From positions 248,001-312,000 of the forward strand of contig NZ_JAPIVO010000008.1 of the NCBI RefSeq assembly GCF_026239655.1: a stretch of DNA of 64,000 nt. The letters run 5' to 3'. The notes under the pieces were generated by a model, which saw only the letters and a list, made by a program, of their open reading frames with translations, had not been told where the DNA came from and searched no databases. The translations under genes and the position numbers were made by a program. Below are positions 25,827 through 33,855 of the stretch, piece by piece (the stretch's first letter is position 1; every line of letters starts with the position of its first letter). The DNA is from Pedobacter sp. MR2016-24 (GTDB lineage: Bacteria; Bacteroidota; Bacteroidia; Sphingobacteriales; Sphingobacteriaceae).

Positions 25827-26275
25827 TATTTTTTATTCAGCAGATTAAGTACCAATCCTGTAACAATAGCGCCAAAAATATAATAACCCACAGTAAGCAC
25901 TTTTACCTGATCGGTTTTGGTCACCGGTTCAGGGTCCAATCCCATTGGCTCTGGTAGTTTAACTGCGCCAATTCCCGCAGTAAGACCGAGGAAAACTGCT
26001 TTAGGCCACAGGTATTTCTGATTGCCTGCACCAATTAAACTATAATACAAGGTATTGCTGATCAGGTCTCCCGCCAGCGTTGTTTTATACAAACTCGCTT
26101 TATCAGGCACACTGCTGCCAAAATATTTCAGCACTTTTTGAACAGCATCTTCTCCCAGGAGATCTACTCTCGGAACATCATCAGATTCTTTTTTCAATGT
26201 TTCATGCAACACATTCAAAGCTATTGCTCCTGCTGCTCCGGCTATTAAATTTTTAACTTTACTCATGACACTCAT
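25826..26275 (-). CDS. Small membrane protein coupled to the antiporter
   Basis: 149 residues, family not recognised. Hydrophobic stretches are at about 8-24 (VKNLIAGAAGAIALNVL), about 70-110, and at the C-terminus (ILL-like 'YYIFGAIVTGLVLNLLNKK'), suggesting three or four membrane helices. A soluble stretch with 'DDVPRVDLLGEDAVQKVLKY' lies between. Its stop overlaps the GTG start of the antiporter, so it may assist or regulate that exchanger. The start could be the first Met or the Met three codons later. Confidence 0.7.
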   Translation of the reverse strand: MSVMSKVKNLIAGAAGAIALNVLHETLKKESDDVPRVDLLGEDAVQKVLKYFGSSVPDKASLYKTTLAGDLISNTLYYSLIGAGNQKYLWPKAVFLGLTAGIGAVKLPEPMGLDPEPVTKTDQVKVLTVGYYIFGAIVTGLVLNLLNKK

Positions 26276-26336
26276 GTTTTAAATTGAAGCGGCAAACTGA
26301 TGCTGCGCTTTTACAACAAATAGCTAGTGATTATGT

Positions 26337-26504
26337 TTATCCCTGCTCATCTGTAGAGGGCTTCGGTCCGTTTTCATCTTCACCTTCATCAGCGGAATAC
26401 TGATTACCACCATCCGCTTCATTTTCATTTCTCTGGAGTTTCTCTGTATCAGTTGTATTGATATCATGACCTTGTCCTTCTTCGTGTTTTTTTCCGTTTT
26501 CCAT
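26337..26504 (-). CDS. Small acidic disordered protein
   Basis: 55 residues from ATG 26504. It is almost wholly polar and acidic (MENGKKHEEGQGHDINTTDT, then a Glu/Asp/Asn-rich tail ending STDEQG) and has no predicted fold. A similar hydrophilic protein lies at 30555-30785. Such proteins in Bacteroidota are often stress-induced, but nothing in the sequence shows a function. It is on the same strand as the small membrane protein downstream. Confidence 0.5.
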   Translation of the reverse strand: MENGKKHEEGQGHDINTTDTEKLQRNENEADGGNQYSADEGEDENGPKPSTDEQG

Positions 26505-26534
26505 AATGTGGTTTTTGATTAAGAACAAGGTCTG

Positions 26535-26555
26535 GCTATTAAAGTTTTTAATAGC
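26535..26555 (-). terminator. Hairpin at the end of the TonB-receptor gene
   Basis: GCTATTAAA (26535-26543) pairs perfectly with TTTAATAGC (26547-26555) around a 3-nt loop, directly overlapping the receptor's stop codon on the minus strand. No U run follows, so termination is only suggested. Confidence 0.4.
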
Positions 26556-28807
26556 TAATATTTCAGCAGGTTATACCTTAACCCTGCAAAAACCCTTCTG
26601 CCCTGTAATGGTGCATAATTATACTCAGTATCAAAAGTATAACCATTTGGATTGGCCACCGGATCTGCTGCAGTTTTATCAAATGGATCAAAAGAGCGGA
26701 TCAATGCATATTTAGGAATAAATCCCAAGATGTTTTTCAGCCCCCCATAGACCTCCAGTCCGTTTTTGAATTTCCTGGTGAGCTGCAGATTAGCAATGGT
26801 AAACCATGGTGAATATTCAGGCCGGTAATCATTTCGCTGCACCGGTAAACGCATTGTACCGGTAAAGACACCAGTAAGATCCAGCACAAAATCTTTTGGA
26901 AAGGTATAAGATGCCAGGTAATTGCCACTCCATTTTGGTGCATGCAATTGTGTTGTCTTCATTCTGCCACTACCATGATCATCCAGCTGGTAAACATCAG
27001 CATAAGTCACTCCTGCCAATAGTTTTAAAGGAAAATAAAAGGTAAAATCTGTATTTAATGATATCCCCCGGGAAATCGCATGTCCATTCAGATTGGCATA
27101 AATGATCTGATCAGGATTCTGGTCAAAGTCGCCCGTAATCTTATTGGTAAAGTAGGAATAGAAGCCCGTTACATCCAGTCCGAGTAAGAAATTGGCAGAC
27201 GGGATTTTTGTTACATAGTTCAGGTTTCCATTATAAGAACGCTCCGGTTTCAGCTCTTCTGCGATCACCACCTGCCTGGCTCCGGTAAGTGCCGCATGAT
27301 CTTCCGTAAAGAGATTGACTACCCTAAAACCGGTACCAAAACTCGCCCTCAGCGTATTTTTTTGATTCGGAGAAAATTTATAAGCCAGTCTTGGAGAGTG
27401 GATACTGCCATGGTACTGATCATGATCATATCTGTAGCCGGCAAGCAGGGTCTGTTTATCCGTAAATTTCCATTCATCCTGAATAAAAATTCCCGGTAAT
27501 GGTGTTTTCGCAGGCATATTGACTAATCCATCCGCAGATAATGTTCCCGGTGTATTGTCATCATACCAGGTATACCGGTAAGTTCCGCCTAACAGAAAAT
27601 TATGTCTTTTTCCCATTTCTTTGTCCCAGTATAACTGTGCAAAACCGACCTGCTGATTGGCCATATAGGGTGAATTGCCATACCATGAATTCTGATTATG
27701 CCAGTTATAGGAAAATTGTGCCATGATCTTTTCTTTCACAGGCAACTGGTAAAGGCCAATGAGTTCCCAGCGCCTGGTATAAATACTTTCCCCGTAGATA
27801 CTGTCTGAACCCCTGAATTCCTTGTTCCAATTCATCTGTCCGCCCCACCTGTCTTCATTTACGAAGCGGGCAGCGAGACTGGCTACCCGTTTATCTTTGC
27901 GTACAAAATTCCATTTATTAAATATAGAGATTCTGTTTTGGAGCGTAACATCAGTGAATCCATCATTGTTATGATCCAGCGGATGCTGATAATTGAAATA
28001 ATTTACGCCCAATAAACTCTGCAGTTTTTTGCCGCCAAATTTAAGGGCAGCATCGATATTATATTCCCGCCACGAAGTACCAAAAACATCAATACTGAAG
28101 GCAGGTGCCTGGGCAGGATTTTTCGTGATGACATTGATTACCCCACCCATCGCTTCAGATCCATAGAGGGAAGATGCTGGTCCTTTCACAACTTCAATGC
28201 GGTCTACCAGACTATTGGGGATCCCACTTAGCCCGTAAACAGTAGATAAACTACTGACTATCGGCATACCGTCAATCAAAATTAAGGTGTAAGGCCCTTC
28301 CATTCCATTGATATGAATATCCCCTGTATTACAGATATTGCAATTCAGCTGTGGCCGCACTCCATTAATAAGACCCACGCTCTCAAATAAACTGGGAGTG
28401 GGATTTTTTTTAAAATAAGCGGGAGTATAAACTTCTACCGGCACCGGACTATCCAGCCTGCGTACTTCCTTCATGGTACCGGTTACGACCACTTCATTTA
28501 AATCATCCGTGCGTTCTTCGAGCGCCACATCTACACTGATTATACTGTCCTGCACAATAACCAGCTGTTGTTTTTGGGTAAGATAACCAACAGCACTTAC
28601 AGTAAGCTCATACGATCCTACCGGTACATTTTTCATGGTAAAATGTCCTGAACCCGGAGTCACGGTTTTAAAACTGCTTTTTTTCAGACTTACGGTTGCT
28701 GCGGCAAGTGCTTTGCCATTTACTTCTACCTTGCCGGTTAATCCACCGGTTTGCGCAAAAGTACAGCAGGAAGAAAATATCAAAAAGAGTAGAAGTAGAG
28801 GTTTCAT
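26555..28807 (-). CDS. TonB-dependent receptor, probable metal or metallophore uptake
   Basis: About 750 residues from ATG 28807, which starts the signal peptide (MKPLLLLFLIFSSCCTFAQ). The order is a carboxypeptidase-like regulatory domain (about 22-105), TonB-box region 'LNEVVVTGTMKEVRRLDSP', plug domain (about 115-235) and a 22-strand barrel ending in Tyr ('GLRYNLLKY'). The plug has two cysteines in 'RPQLNCNICNTGDIHINGME', a C-x-x-C seen in some receptors linked to metal regulons, and 'VKGPASSLYGSEAMGGVINV'. It lacks the SusC length and a SusD partner. It is divergent from a DtxR/MntR-type repressor, so iron- or manganese-dependent uptake is likely; the exact substrate cannot be told. Confidence 0.9.
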   Translation of the reverse strand: MKPLLLLFLIFSSCCTFAQTGGLTGKVEVNGKALAAATVSLKKSSFKTVTPGSGHFTMKNVPVGSYELTVSAVGYLTQKQQLVIVQDSIISVDVALEERTDDLNEVVVTGTMKEVRRLDSPVPVEVYTPAYFKKNPTPSLFESVGLINGVRPQLNCNICNTGDIHINGMEGPYTLILIDGMPIVSSLSTVYGLSGIPNSLVDRIEVVKGPASSLYGSEAMGGVINVITKNPAQAPAFSIDVFGTSWREYNIDAALKFGGKKLQSLLGVNYFNYQHPLDHNNDGFTDVTLQNRISIFNKWNFVRKDKRVASLAARFVNEDRWGGQMNWNKEFRGSDSIYGESIYTRRWELIGLYQLPVKEKIMAQFSYNWHNQNSWYGNSPYMANQQVGFAQLYWDKEMGKRHNFLLGGTYRYTWYDDNTPGTLSADGLVNMPAKTPLPGIFIQDEWKFTDKQTLLAGYRYDHDQYHGSIHSPRLAYKFSPNQKNTLRASFGTGFRVVNLFTEDHAALTGARQVVIAEELKPERSYNGNLNYVTKIPSANFLLGLDVTGFYSYFTNKITGDFDQNPDQIIYANLNGHAISRGISLNTDFTFYFPLKLLAGVTYADVYQLDDHGSGRMKTTQLHAPKWSGNYLASYTFPKDFVLDLTGVFTGTMRLPVQRNDYRPEYSPWFTIANLQLTRKFKNGLEVYGGLKNILGFIPKYALIRSFDPFDKTAADPVANPNGYTFDTEYNYAPLQGRRVFAGLRYNLLKY

Positions 28808-28822
28808 AGTTTTAATTTTAGA

Positions 28823-28853
28823 CAAACATAAAACATAAATATGATAAACCAAA
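28823..28853 (-). promoter_or_regulatory. Bacteroidota-type promoter of the TonB receptor
   Basis: On the minus strand TTTG (28853-28850), 19 nt, then TATGTTTG (28830-28823) match the phylum's -33 / -7 consensus (TTTG, N19, TAnnTTTG) exactly. The receptor ATG at 28807 would follow a leader of about ten bases. Confidence 0.65.
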
Positions 28854-28862
28854 TAAATAAAA

Positions 28863-28894
28863 TTAGTCATAACTAATAATTATGGTTAGACAAA
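28863..28894. promoter_or_regulatory. Candidate operator for the DtxR-family repressor
   Basis: TTAGTCATAACTAA (28863-28876) has palindromic TTAGT/ACTAA arms, and the half-like sequence TATGGTTAG follows at 28881-28889. The 9-mer TTAGACAAA occurs twice in this 118-bp intergenic region (28818-28826 and 28886-28894). The palindrome lies just upstream of the receptor's -33 element and before a TACTTTTG element (28902-28909) for the repressor gene itself. One bound repressor could control both directions. Confidence 0.45.
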
Positions 28895-28925
28895 TAATTG
28901 TTACTTTTGATCCAGACACACAGCT

Positions 28926-29585
28926 ATGAAAAAGACTTATTCCGAAGAGAACTATTTGAAAGCCATTTATCATTTGGGTAAAGCTAAGCATAAGGTTAGC
29001 CCCAAAGCCATTGCCGATGCGCTGGAAAACAATCCTGCATCGGTAATTGATATGTTAAAGAAGCTCCAGGAAAAAGAACTGATCACCTATGATAAAACAA
29101 AGGGCGCTTTTTTATCCCATACAGGGGAAATAGCTGCACTGGATATCATCAGAAAACACCGTTTATGGGAAGTATTCCTGGTAGATAAACTAAACTACGG
29201 CTGGGATGAAGTACATGATATTGCTGAACAGCTGGAGCACATCCACGATGATCAGCTGGCAAAAAAACTGGATGACTTTCTGGGCAACCCTGCATTTGAT
29301 CCGCATGGCGACCCGATACCGGGATCTAATGGGAAGATGCCGGTATATGCGAACATACTATTAAGTGATATCGCTGTAAACCAGGTATGTAAGGTAGGGA
29401 GCGTACGTGATACTTCTCCGGCATTCCTTAAATACCTGAAGCAACTCGATCTTGGTCTTGGCGCTAAAATTAAGGTTCTGGAGAAACAGGAGTTTGACAA
29501 CTCCATGGTGATCACTATCAATGGCGGACAACAAAAAACGGTTTCAAATAAAATGACAGATCATATACTGGTGATCCAGGAATAA
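28926..29585 (+). CDS. DtxR/MntR family metal-dependent transcriptional repressor
   Basis: 219 residues. The N-terminal winged helix starts 'YSEENYLKAIYHLGKAKHKV' and has 'VIDMLKKLQEKELITYDKTK'. The metal-binding and dimerisation domain follows with 'IIRKHRLWEVFLVDKLNYGW' and 'DEVHDIAEQLEHI', which carry the His/Glu ligand pattern of the family. The C-terminus (about 150-219) is an FeoA/SH3-like domain. It represses metal uptake genes when Fe2+ or Mn2+ is plentiful. It is divergent from the TonB receptor and has a TACTTTTG (28902-28909) -7 match directly upstream. Which metal it senses cannot be told from the sequence. Confidence 0.92.
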   Translation: MKKTYSEENYLKAIYHLGKAKHKVSPKAIADALENNPASVIDMLKKLQEKELITYDKTKGAFLSHTGEIAALDIIRKHRLWEVFLVDKLNYGWDEVHDIAEQLEHIHDDQLAKKLDDFLGNPAFDPHGDPIPGSNGKMPVYANILLSDIAVNQVCKVGSVRDTSPAFLKYLKQLDLGLGAKIKVLEKQEFDNSMVITINGGQQKTVSNKMTDHILVIQE

Positions 29586-29693
29586 TAAAACAAACCTTGC
29601 AGTCGTCCGGATGTTGCATATTAGATAATATAAAATCAATGAACACATTATGATCTAAAAGGTCATCAACAATAAAAATTCAACTATTTACTG

Positions 29694-30491
29694 ATGAAAA
29701 AACTGCTGCAAATATCCAATCTTGTCTCTGTAGTGATCGCTATCTTTATCAATTACTATATCAATGCAGGAAGAAACAATACGCCATCAATAAGCGAAGT
29801 CTCTGCCCGTTATGATACCCTGCTCACGCCTGCTGGTTATGCTTTTGGCATTTGGGGACTGATTTATTTAGGACTCATCATCTTCGCGGTCTATCAGCTG
29901 ATGGATCATTTTAATAAAAAATTTGATAACAGTTACGTGATGGATATAGGCTGGTGGTTCGTTATTGCAAACCTGGCGAATGCTGCCTGGGTAGTCGCAT
30001 TTGTGCATCATCAAATCGGTTTATCAGTTGGCATCATGCTGGTCATCTTCTTTTCACTGCTGAAGATTGTCCTCAATACCAACATGGAAAGATGGGACGC
30101 ACCAGTTAAAATAATAGGCTTTTTATGGTGGCCAATCAGCGCTTATTTCGGCTGGATCAATGTCGCGCTGATGGTGAATATCGCTGCCTGGCTGACATCG
30201 CTTGGCTGGGATGGTGCTCCTTTGAGCGCGACTGCCTGGGCTATTATACTGTTATTCGTGGCCGGCCTGATATTCATTACGATGATCTGGAAAAGAAACA
30301 TGAGAGAATATGCCAGTGTAGGTGTATGGGGTATCGCTGCTATAGCGGTGAAAAACTGGGAAGTAAACCCAGCTGTCGCTTATGTAGCTATAGCTGTGGC
30401 ATTGGTTATTTTTATCAATACAGCTGTGCATGGTTACCAGAACAGGGCGACCGCTCCTTTTGCCAGAAGAGTAAAATCTATTGAAGGTTGA
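29694..30491 (+). CDS. TspO/MBR-related tryptophan-rich membrane protein
   Basis: 265 residues with about eight transmembrane helices, twice the usual length of TspO (~160). The family's conserved start is visible: 'DTLLTPAGYAFGIWGLIYLG' near residue 43, together with many Trp residues in helices such as 'GWWFVIANLANAAWVVAF'. TspO-like proteins bind porphyrins or tetrapyrroles and respond to stress. The C-terminal part has 'GVWGIAAIAVKNWEVNPAVA' and a basic tail. The gene lies about 110 nt after the metal repressor. Whether it shares that control is not clear. Confidence 0.8.
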   Translation: MKKLLQISNLVSVVIAIFINYYINAGRNNTPSISEVSARYDTLLTPAGYAFGIWGLIYLGLIIFAVYQLMDHFNKKFDNSYVMDIGWWFVIANLANAAWVVAFVHHQIGLSVGIMLVIFFSLLKIVLNTNMERWDAPVKIIGFLWWPISAYFGWINVALMVNIAAWLTSLGWDGAPLSATAWAIILLFVAGLIFITMIWKRNMREYASVGVWGIAAIAVKNWEVNPAVAYVAIAVALVIFINTAVHGYQNRATAPFARRVKSIEG

Positions 30492-30554
30492 TTATCATGC
30501 TGATATAAACAAAATCACAACGTTGCTGTTCTATACCTAAAAATCTGTCAAATC

Positions 30555-30785
30555 ATGGAAGAGCAAGTAAATAATCTCGACAATAAACATAAATCTGAAG
30601 CAAGCAATACAGAAAACCAACATTCCGCTGGAAATGAAAAAGGAAATGGTCTGGATAGCTGGAATGAGCGTTTGGATGAAAATCTTGAAAATGAAGATCA
30701 TGCAGACTTATCAGCGGATGAAAAAGCCAGGAGATATTCTGCAGAAAAGGGCAGTGGGGATCAGTCGGACGCCAGCATTAGCTAA
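30555..30785 (+). CDS. Small acidic hypothetical protein
   Basis: 76 residues, strongly hydrophilic (MEEQVNNLDNKHKSEASNTE, then N/E/K-rich), with the end 'LSADEKARRYSAEKG'. No signal peptide, membrane segment or known domain. It resembles in character the acidic protein at 26337-26504. It follows the TspO-like gene by about 60 nt. Probably intrinsically disordered. Confidence 0.55.
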   Translation: MEEQVNNLDNKHKSEASNTENQHSAGNEKGNGLDSWNERLDENLENEDHADLSADEKARRYSAEKGSGDQSDASIS

Positions 30786-30804
30786 ATAATCTTAAATTCG
30801 TCAT

Positions 30805-30912
30805 GTGAGTAAGTCTATAACCCTGCGCGATATCGCTATAGCTTTAAACTTATTAATTGCTACGGTATCCAGCGCAGGGATATTGGCCAGTTGGCAGCTG
30901 TATTTATTTTAA
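30805..30912 (+). pseudogene. Remnant of a LacI-family regulator (HTH start only)
   Basis: A GTG at 30805 opens 35 codons beginning VSKSITLRDIAIALNLLIAT and then VS. This matches the first 22 residues of LacI-family regulators in Bacteroidota, whose usual start is S-K-x-I-T-L-R-D-I-A-x-A-L-N-L-S-x-S-T-V-S. After 'TVS' the match to the expected 'KALRDSY' is lost; shifting frame by one base gives a weak 'Y..PVG' continuation. The rest of a ~340-residue regulator is missing because the M28 peptidase gene, on the opposite strand, ends at 30904. The fragment therefore looks like a truncated and possibly frameshifted relic. Confidence 0.6.
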
Positions 30913-32562
30913 TGATTTTTCTCTCGCCGCCATAAATTCTGAGCCTTTTTTCCATTTCGGGAAAGTTGTCTCCTTACTTAAACGGTAACCCATATCAAAT
31001 AATAAACGGACATCTTCCACTATTCCACTGCGGTCGGCAATAGCATCAAAATTATCCTGAGGTGCATGGTAACGTGATTTTGTATATTCAGCCACCTGCT
31101 TCAATCCCCATTCCCTGCCATGCGTTACATTATCTACACCGGAACCGGTGAATAAAGAAGGAACACCAACTTTAGCAAAATTAAAATGGTCTGAACGGTA
31201 ATATAATCCCGATGAAGGCACAGGATCTTTAACAATTATGCGACCTTGTTTTTTAGCTGAAGCTTCAGCATAATCTTCCAATTCTGACTGACCATAACCG
31301 TAAACTACTATATCTTTGGTTTTCCCCGCCAGTCCCATCATATCCATATTGATATCGGCTACAGTTTTTTGCACCGGGAAAACAGGATTTCCGGCATAAT
31401 ATTCAGATCCGATCAGTCCCTGCTCCTCTCCCGTAAAGGAAATGAAGACGATAGAACGTTCAGGTTTTACTGCAGACTGCTGAAAAGCAGCGGCAAGTTC
31501 GAGCAGTGCAGCAACGCCAGTAGCATTGTCTACTGCCCCATTGTAGATAGAATCTCCTTTAACGACCTCTCCAACTCCCAGATGATCCCAGTGCGCGGAA
31601 TAGATCACACATTCGTCAGGTCGTTTTGTTCCGGGAATCACGGCAATAACATTATTGGAAACAGACTTTTTGATTTTATTATTGATGGCCAGGGAAGTAG
31701 ACAATTTGAGATCTACAGCCTTAAATCCTTTTTTACCTGCATCAGCAAGTAAGGAGGCCGGTTGCCCGCTCAGTTGGAACAGTTGTTTTGCCATATCAGA
31801 ACTGATCCAGCCTTCCACAATGGCTCTGGACATGTTATTGTCTTTCTCTTCGGACTGCAACTTGGATTTAGACCAGCCACTGCGCACAACAGACCATGGA
31901 TAGGCAGCAGGTGCGGTATCGTGAATAATCAAAATTCCTGCAGCACCCTGACGGGCAGCTTCTTCAAATTTGTAGGTCCAGCGACCATAATAGGTCATAC
32001 TTTTACCTTTAAACAAGGTGCTGTCTGCAAAACCAGGGTCATTCACCATCACTACAACGGTTTTACCTTTTACGTCCAATCCGGCATAATCATTCCAGTT
32101 ATATTCAGGAGCCACAATCCCATAACCTGCAAATACAAGTGGAGAGTTGGCCAGATTTACCACAGGCTGTACGCGACGTGTAGCTGCGACAAAGTTCTCC
32201 AGATAGGTTGCTGTAACACTGCCATTAGCACCTTTAAAGATCATTTTGCTTTCCGGCACGGACTTAATTTCCACCATAGGGACTTTCTGAAAATAGGTGT
32301 CGCCATTACCGGGTTTCAAGCCCAGTTTACTAAATTCCTCTTTCAGGTAATTGATGGACCTGGTCTCACCAACCGTAAAGGGCTTACGTCCCTGAAAATC
32401 ATCCGAAGCCAGTACGCTGATATGTCTGGCGAAACTGGTATCATTAATGGCCTTGATACCAACAGAATCTGTATCAGCAGCAGCTGTATTTTGATGATCT
32501 GCCGAATTACATGCCATGAGGCAGCTGCCGGCAATAGCAAGGAAAAGCACTGTTTTATTCAT
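30904..32562 (-). CDS. Secreted M28 family metallopeptidase with PA domain
   Basis: About 552 residues from ATG 32562; the GTG two codons earlier is less likely. Lipoprotein signal 'FLAIAGSCLMACN'. A PA (protease-associated) domain lies at about 130-290, followed by the M28 catalytic domain with zinc ligands in 'YSAHWDHLGVG' (His), 'GAVDNATGVAALLEL' (Asp), catalytic Glu pair in 'FTGEEQGLIGSEYY', Asp in 'DINMDMMG' and His near 'DNVTHGREWG'. Expected to be an aminopeptidase acting on peptides in the periplasm or at the surface. The gene is preceded by a double palindrome. Confidence 0.93.
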   Translation of the reverse strand: MNKTVLFLAIAGSCLMACNSADHQNTAAADTDSVGIKAINDTSFARHISVLASDDFQGRKPFTVGETRSINYLKEEFSKLGLKPGNGDTYFQKVPMVEIKSVPESKMIFKGANGSVTATYLENFVAATRRVQPVVNLANSPLVFAGYGIVAPEYNWNDYAGLDVKGKTVVVMVNDPGFADSTLFKGKSMTYYGRWTYKFEEAARQGAAGILIIHDTAPAAYPWSVVRSGWSKSKLQSEEKDNNMSRAIVEGWISSDMAKQLFQLSGQPASLLADAGKKGFKAVDLKLSTSLAINNKIKKSVSNNVIAVIPGTKRPDECVIYSAHWDHLGVGEVVKGDSIYNGAVDNATGVAALLELAAAFQQSAVKPERSIVFISFTGEEQGLIGSEYYAGNPVFPVQKTVADINMDMMGLAGKTKDIVVYGYGQSELEDYAEASAKKQGRIIVKDPVPSSGLYYRSDHFNFAKVGVPSLFTGSGVDNVTHGREWGLKQVAEYTKSRYHAPQDNFDAIADRSGIVEDVRLLFDMGYRLSKETTFPKWKKGSEFMAAREKSLK

Positions 32563-32616
32563 AATCACATCTTAATTTTAGTTAATGTATCATAAAAAAT
32601 TAAGATTCATCACATA

Positions 32617-32688
32617 ACCTGGTCGGTTTTTTCCGACCAGGTGAAGATTCTCTTTACGCTGCACCTGGTCGGAAAAAACCGACCAGGC
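32617..32688. repeat. Double palindrome (two hairpins in mirror order)
   Basis: ACCTGGTCGG / CCGACCAGGT with a T6 loop (32617-32642) is followed 20 nt later by ACCTGGTCGG / CCGACCAGG with an A6 loop (32663-32687). Each unit is a perfect stem, and the second is the reverse complement of the first, so the whole 71-nt block is itself a palindrome. It lies in the 168-bp gap between the M20 stop (32731) and the M28 start (32562). It resembles a REP/BIME-type pair; no T run follows either stem. Confidence 0.85.
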
Positions 32689-32730
32689 AGGTTAAGGAGC
32701 TGTTAATCAAAGAAAAAAAATCCCTAACTA

Positions 32731-33843
32731 TCAACAAACGCGCCCGTTAACTAAGTAGGGAAAAAGGGATTCCAGTAAAAGGATATAGAGTTCAATTCCC
32801 TCAGAGATCTCTTCCAGGTAGATAAACTCATCGGCCGTATGCGAGCGTGCCGACTCGCCCGGCCCCATCTTTATAGATGGCATATCCAGCCAGCCCTGAT
32901 CTGAACTTGTCGGAGACACATACGCTTTTCTCCCGATAGCCATTCCGGTTTGCACGATAGGATGCAAATGAGCTATACAGGACGGTTTCAGTACACCTGG
33001 CCTTACTGTAAATTCACAAAAGGTATGGTTCTGAATGATATGGAGCATTTCTTTTTCTGTATAGGCATCTGTCAGCCGCACATCAACGGTAAAATGACAT
33101 TCTGCCGGAATAATATTGTGTTGCAAACCTGCATGCACTTCGGTGACAGTCATTTTAACCGGTCCCATTACGGGCGACACCAGCGGAAAATGATAGGTAG
33201 AGAACCACTGCATATCTTTTAAGGCCCGGTAAATCGCATTGTCCCCCTCCTCCCTGGCCGCATGCCCCGCGCGACCAAATGACGTGCAGTCCAGCACCAT
33301 AGATCCCCTTTCAGCTATTGCGATCTGCATATTTGTAGGCTCGCCCACTATTGCAAAAGCGACAGGCTGCAATTCAGGAAGAACACATTTTAATCCTTTA
33401 TCTCCGGAAGTTTCTTCTTCTGCGGTAGCAGCGAGACAAAGATTGAAAGGGAGATCTTTACGTTTGTAAAAATAGAGGAAGGTGGCGATGAGTGAAACCA
33501 ATGCACCTCCGGCATCATTGCTCCCTAATCCAAATAATTTTTCCTCGTTGATTGAAGGTTGAAAAGGATCTTTCTCATAAGCTTTTGAGGGCTGAACGGT
33601 ATCGTGATGAGAGTTAAGGAGAATTGTAGGTTTATCACTATCGAAATGAAGATTATAACACCATACGTTATTGAATTTGCGGAAAGTAAAAACGTTCCGG
33701 CTGTTTAAATACGACTCGATAACCGACGCTGTTCCCGCTTCATTACCGCTAAATGAGGGAGTTGAAATAAGTTGTTCCAGTAAATCCAGTGATTCCGCAT
33801 AAATTTGTCTGGATTGGTTAGTCTCATATGTTAAGCTTTCCAT
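32731..33843 (-). CDS. M20 family deacylase, similar to N-acyl-ornithine deacetylase (ArgE-like)
   Basis: 370 residues, cytoplasmic. M20 metal-site motifs are in order: 'LLNSHHDTVQPS' (His, Asp), 'GLGSNDAGGALVS' (Asp), catalytic 'ATAEEETSGDKG' (Glu-Glu), 'VGEPTNMQIA' (Glu) and the final 'ARSHTADEFIYLEE' (His). The lid domain lies at about 175-290. The protein resembles the ArgE-type deacylase of Bacteroidota arginine clusters (N-acetyl- or N-succinyl-ornithine/citrulline). It follows a GNAT gene by 12 nt. No other arg gene is in the window, so the substrate is uncertain. Confidence 0.85.
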   Translation of the reverse strand: MESLTYETNQSRQIYAESLDLLEQLISTPSFSGNEAGTASVIESYLNSRNVFTFRKFNNVWCYNLHFDSDKPTILLNSHHDTVQPSKAYEKDPFQPSINEEKLFGLGSNDAGGALVSLIATFLYFYKRKDLPFNLCLAATAEEETSGDKGLKCVLPELQPVAFAIVGEPTNMQIAIAERGSMVLDCTSFGRAGHAAREEGDNAIYRALKDMQWFSTYHFPLVSPVMGPVKMTVTEVHAGLQHNIIPAECHFTVDVRLTDAYTEKEMLHIIQNHTFCEFTVRPGVLKPSCIAHLHPIVQTGMAIGRKAYVSPTSSDQGWLDMPSIKMGPGESARSHTADEFIYLEEISEGIELYILLLESLFPYLVNGRVC

Positions 33844-33855
33844 ATATCGGAGAAT

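Noticed and set aside
31762-32595. 277-residue plus-strand open frame
   Set aside because: It is antisense to the M28 peptidase, rich in His/Cys/Phe, and shows no domain; it is a by-product of codon use on the other strand.
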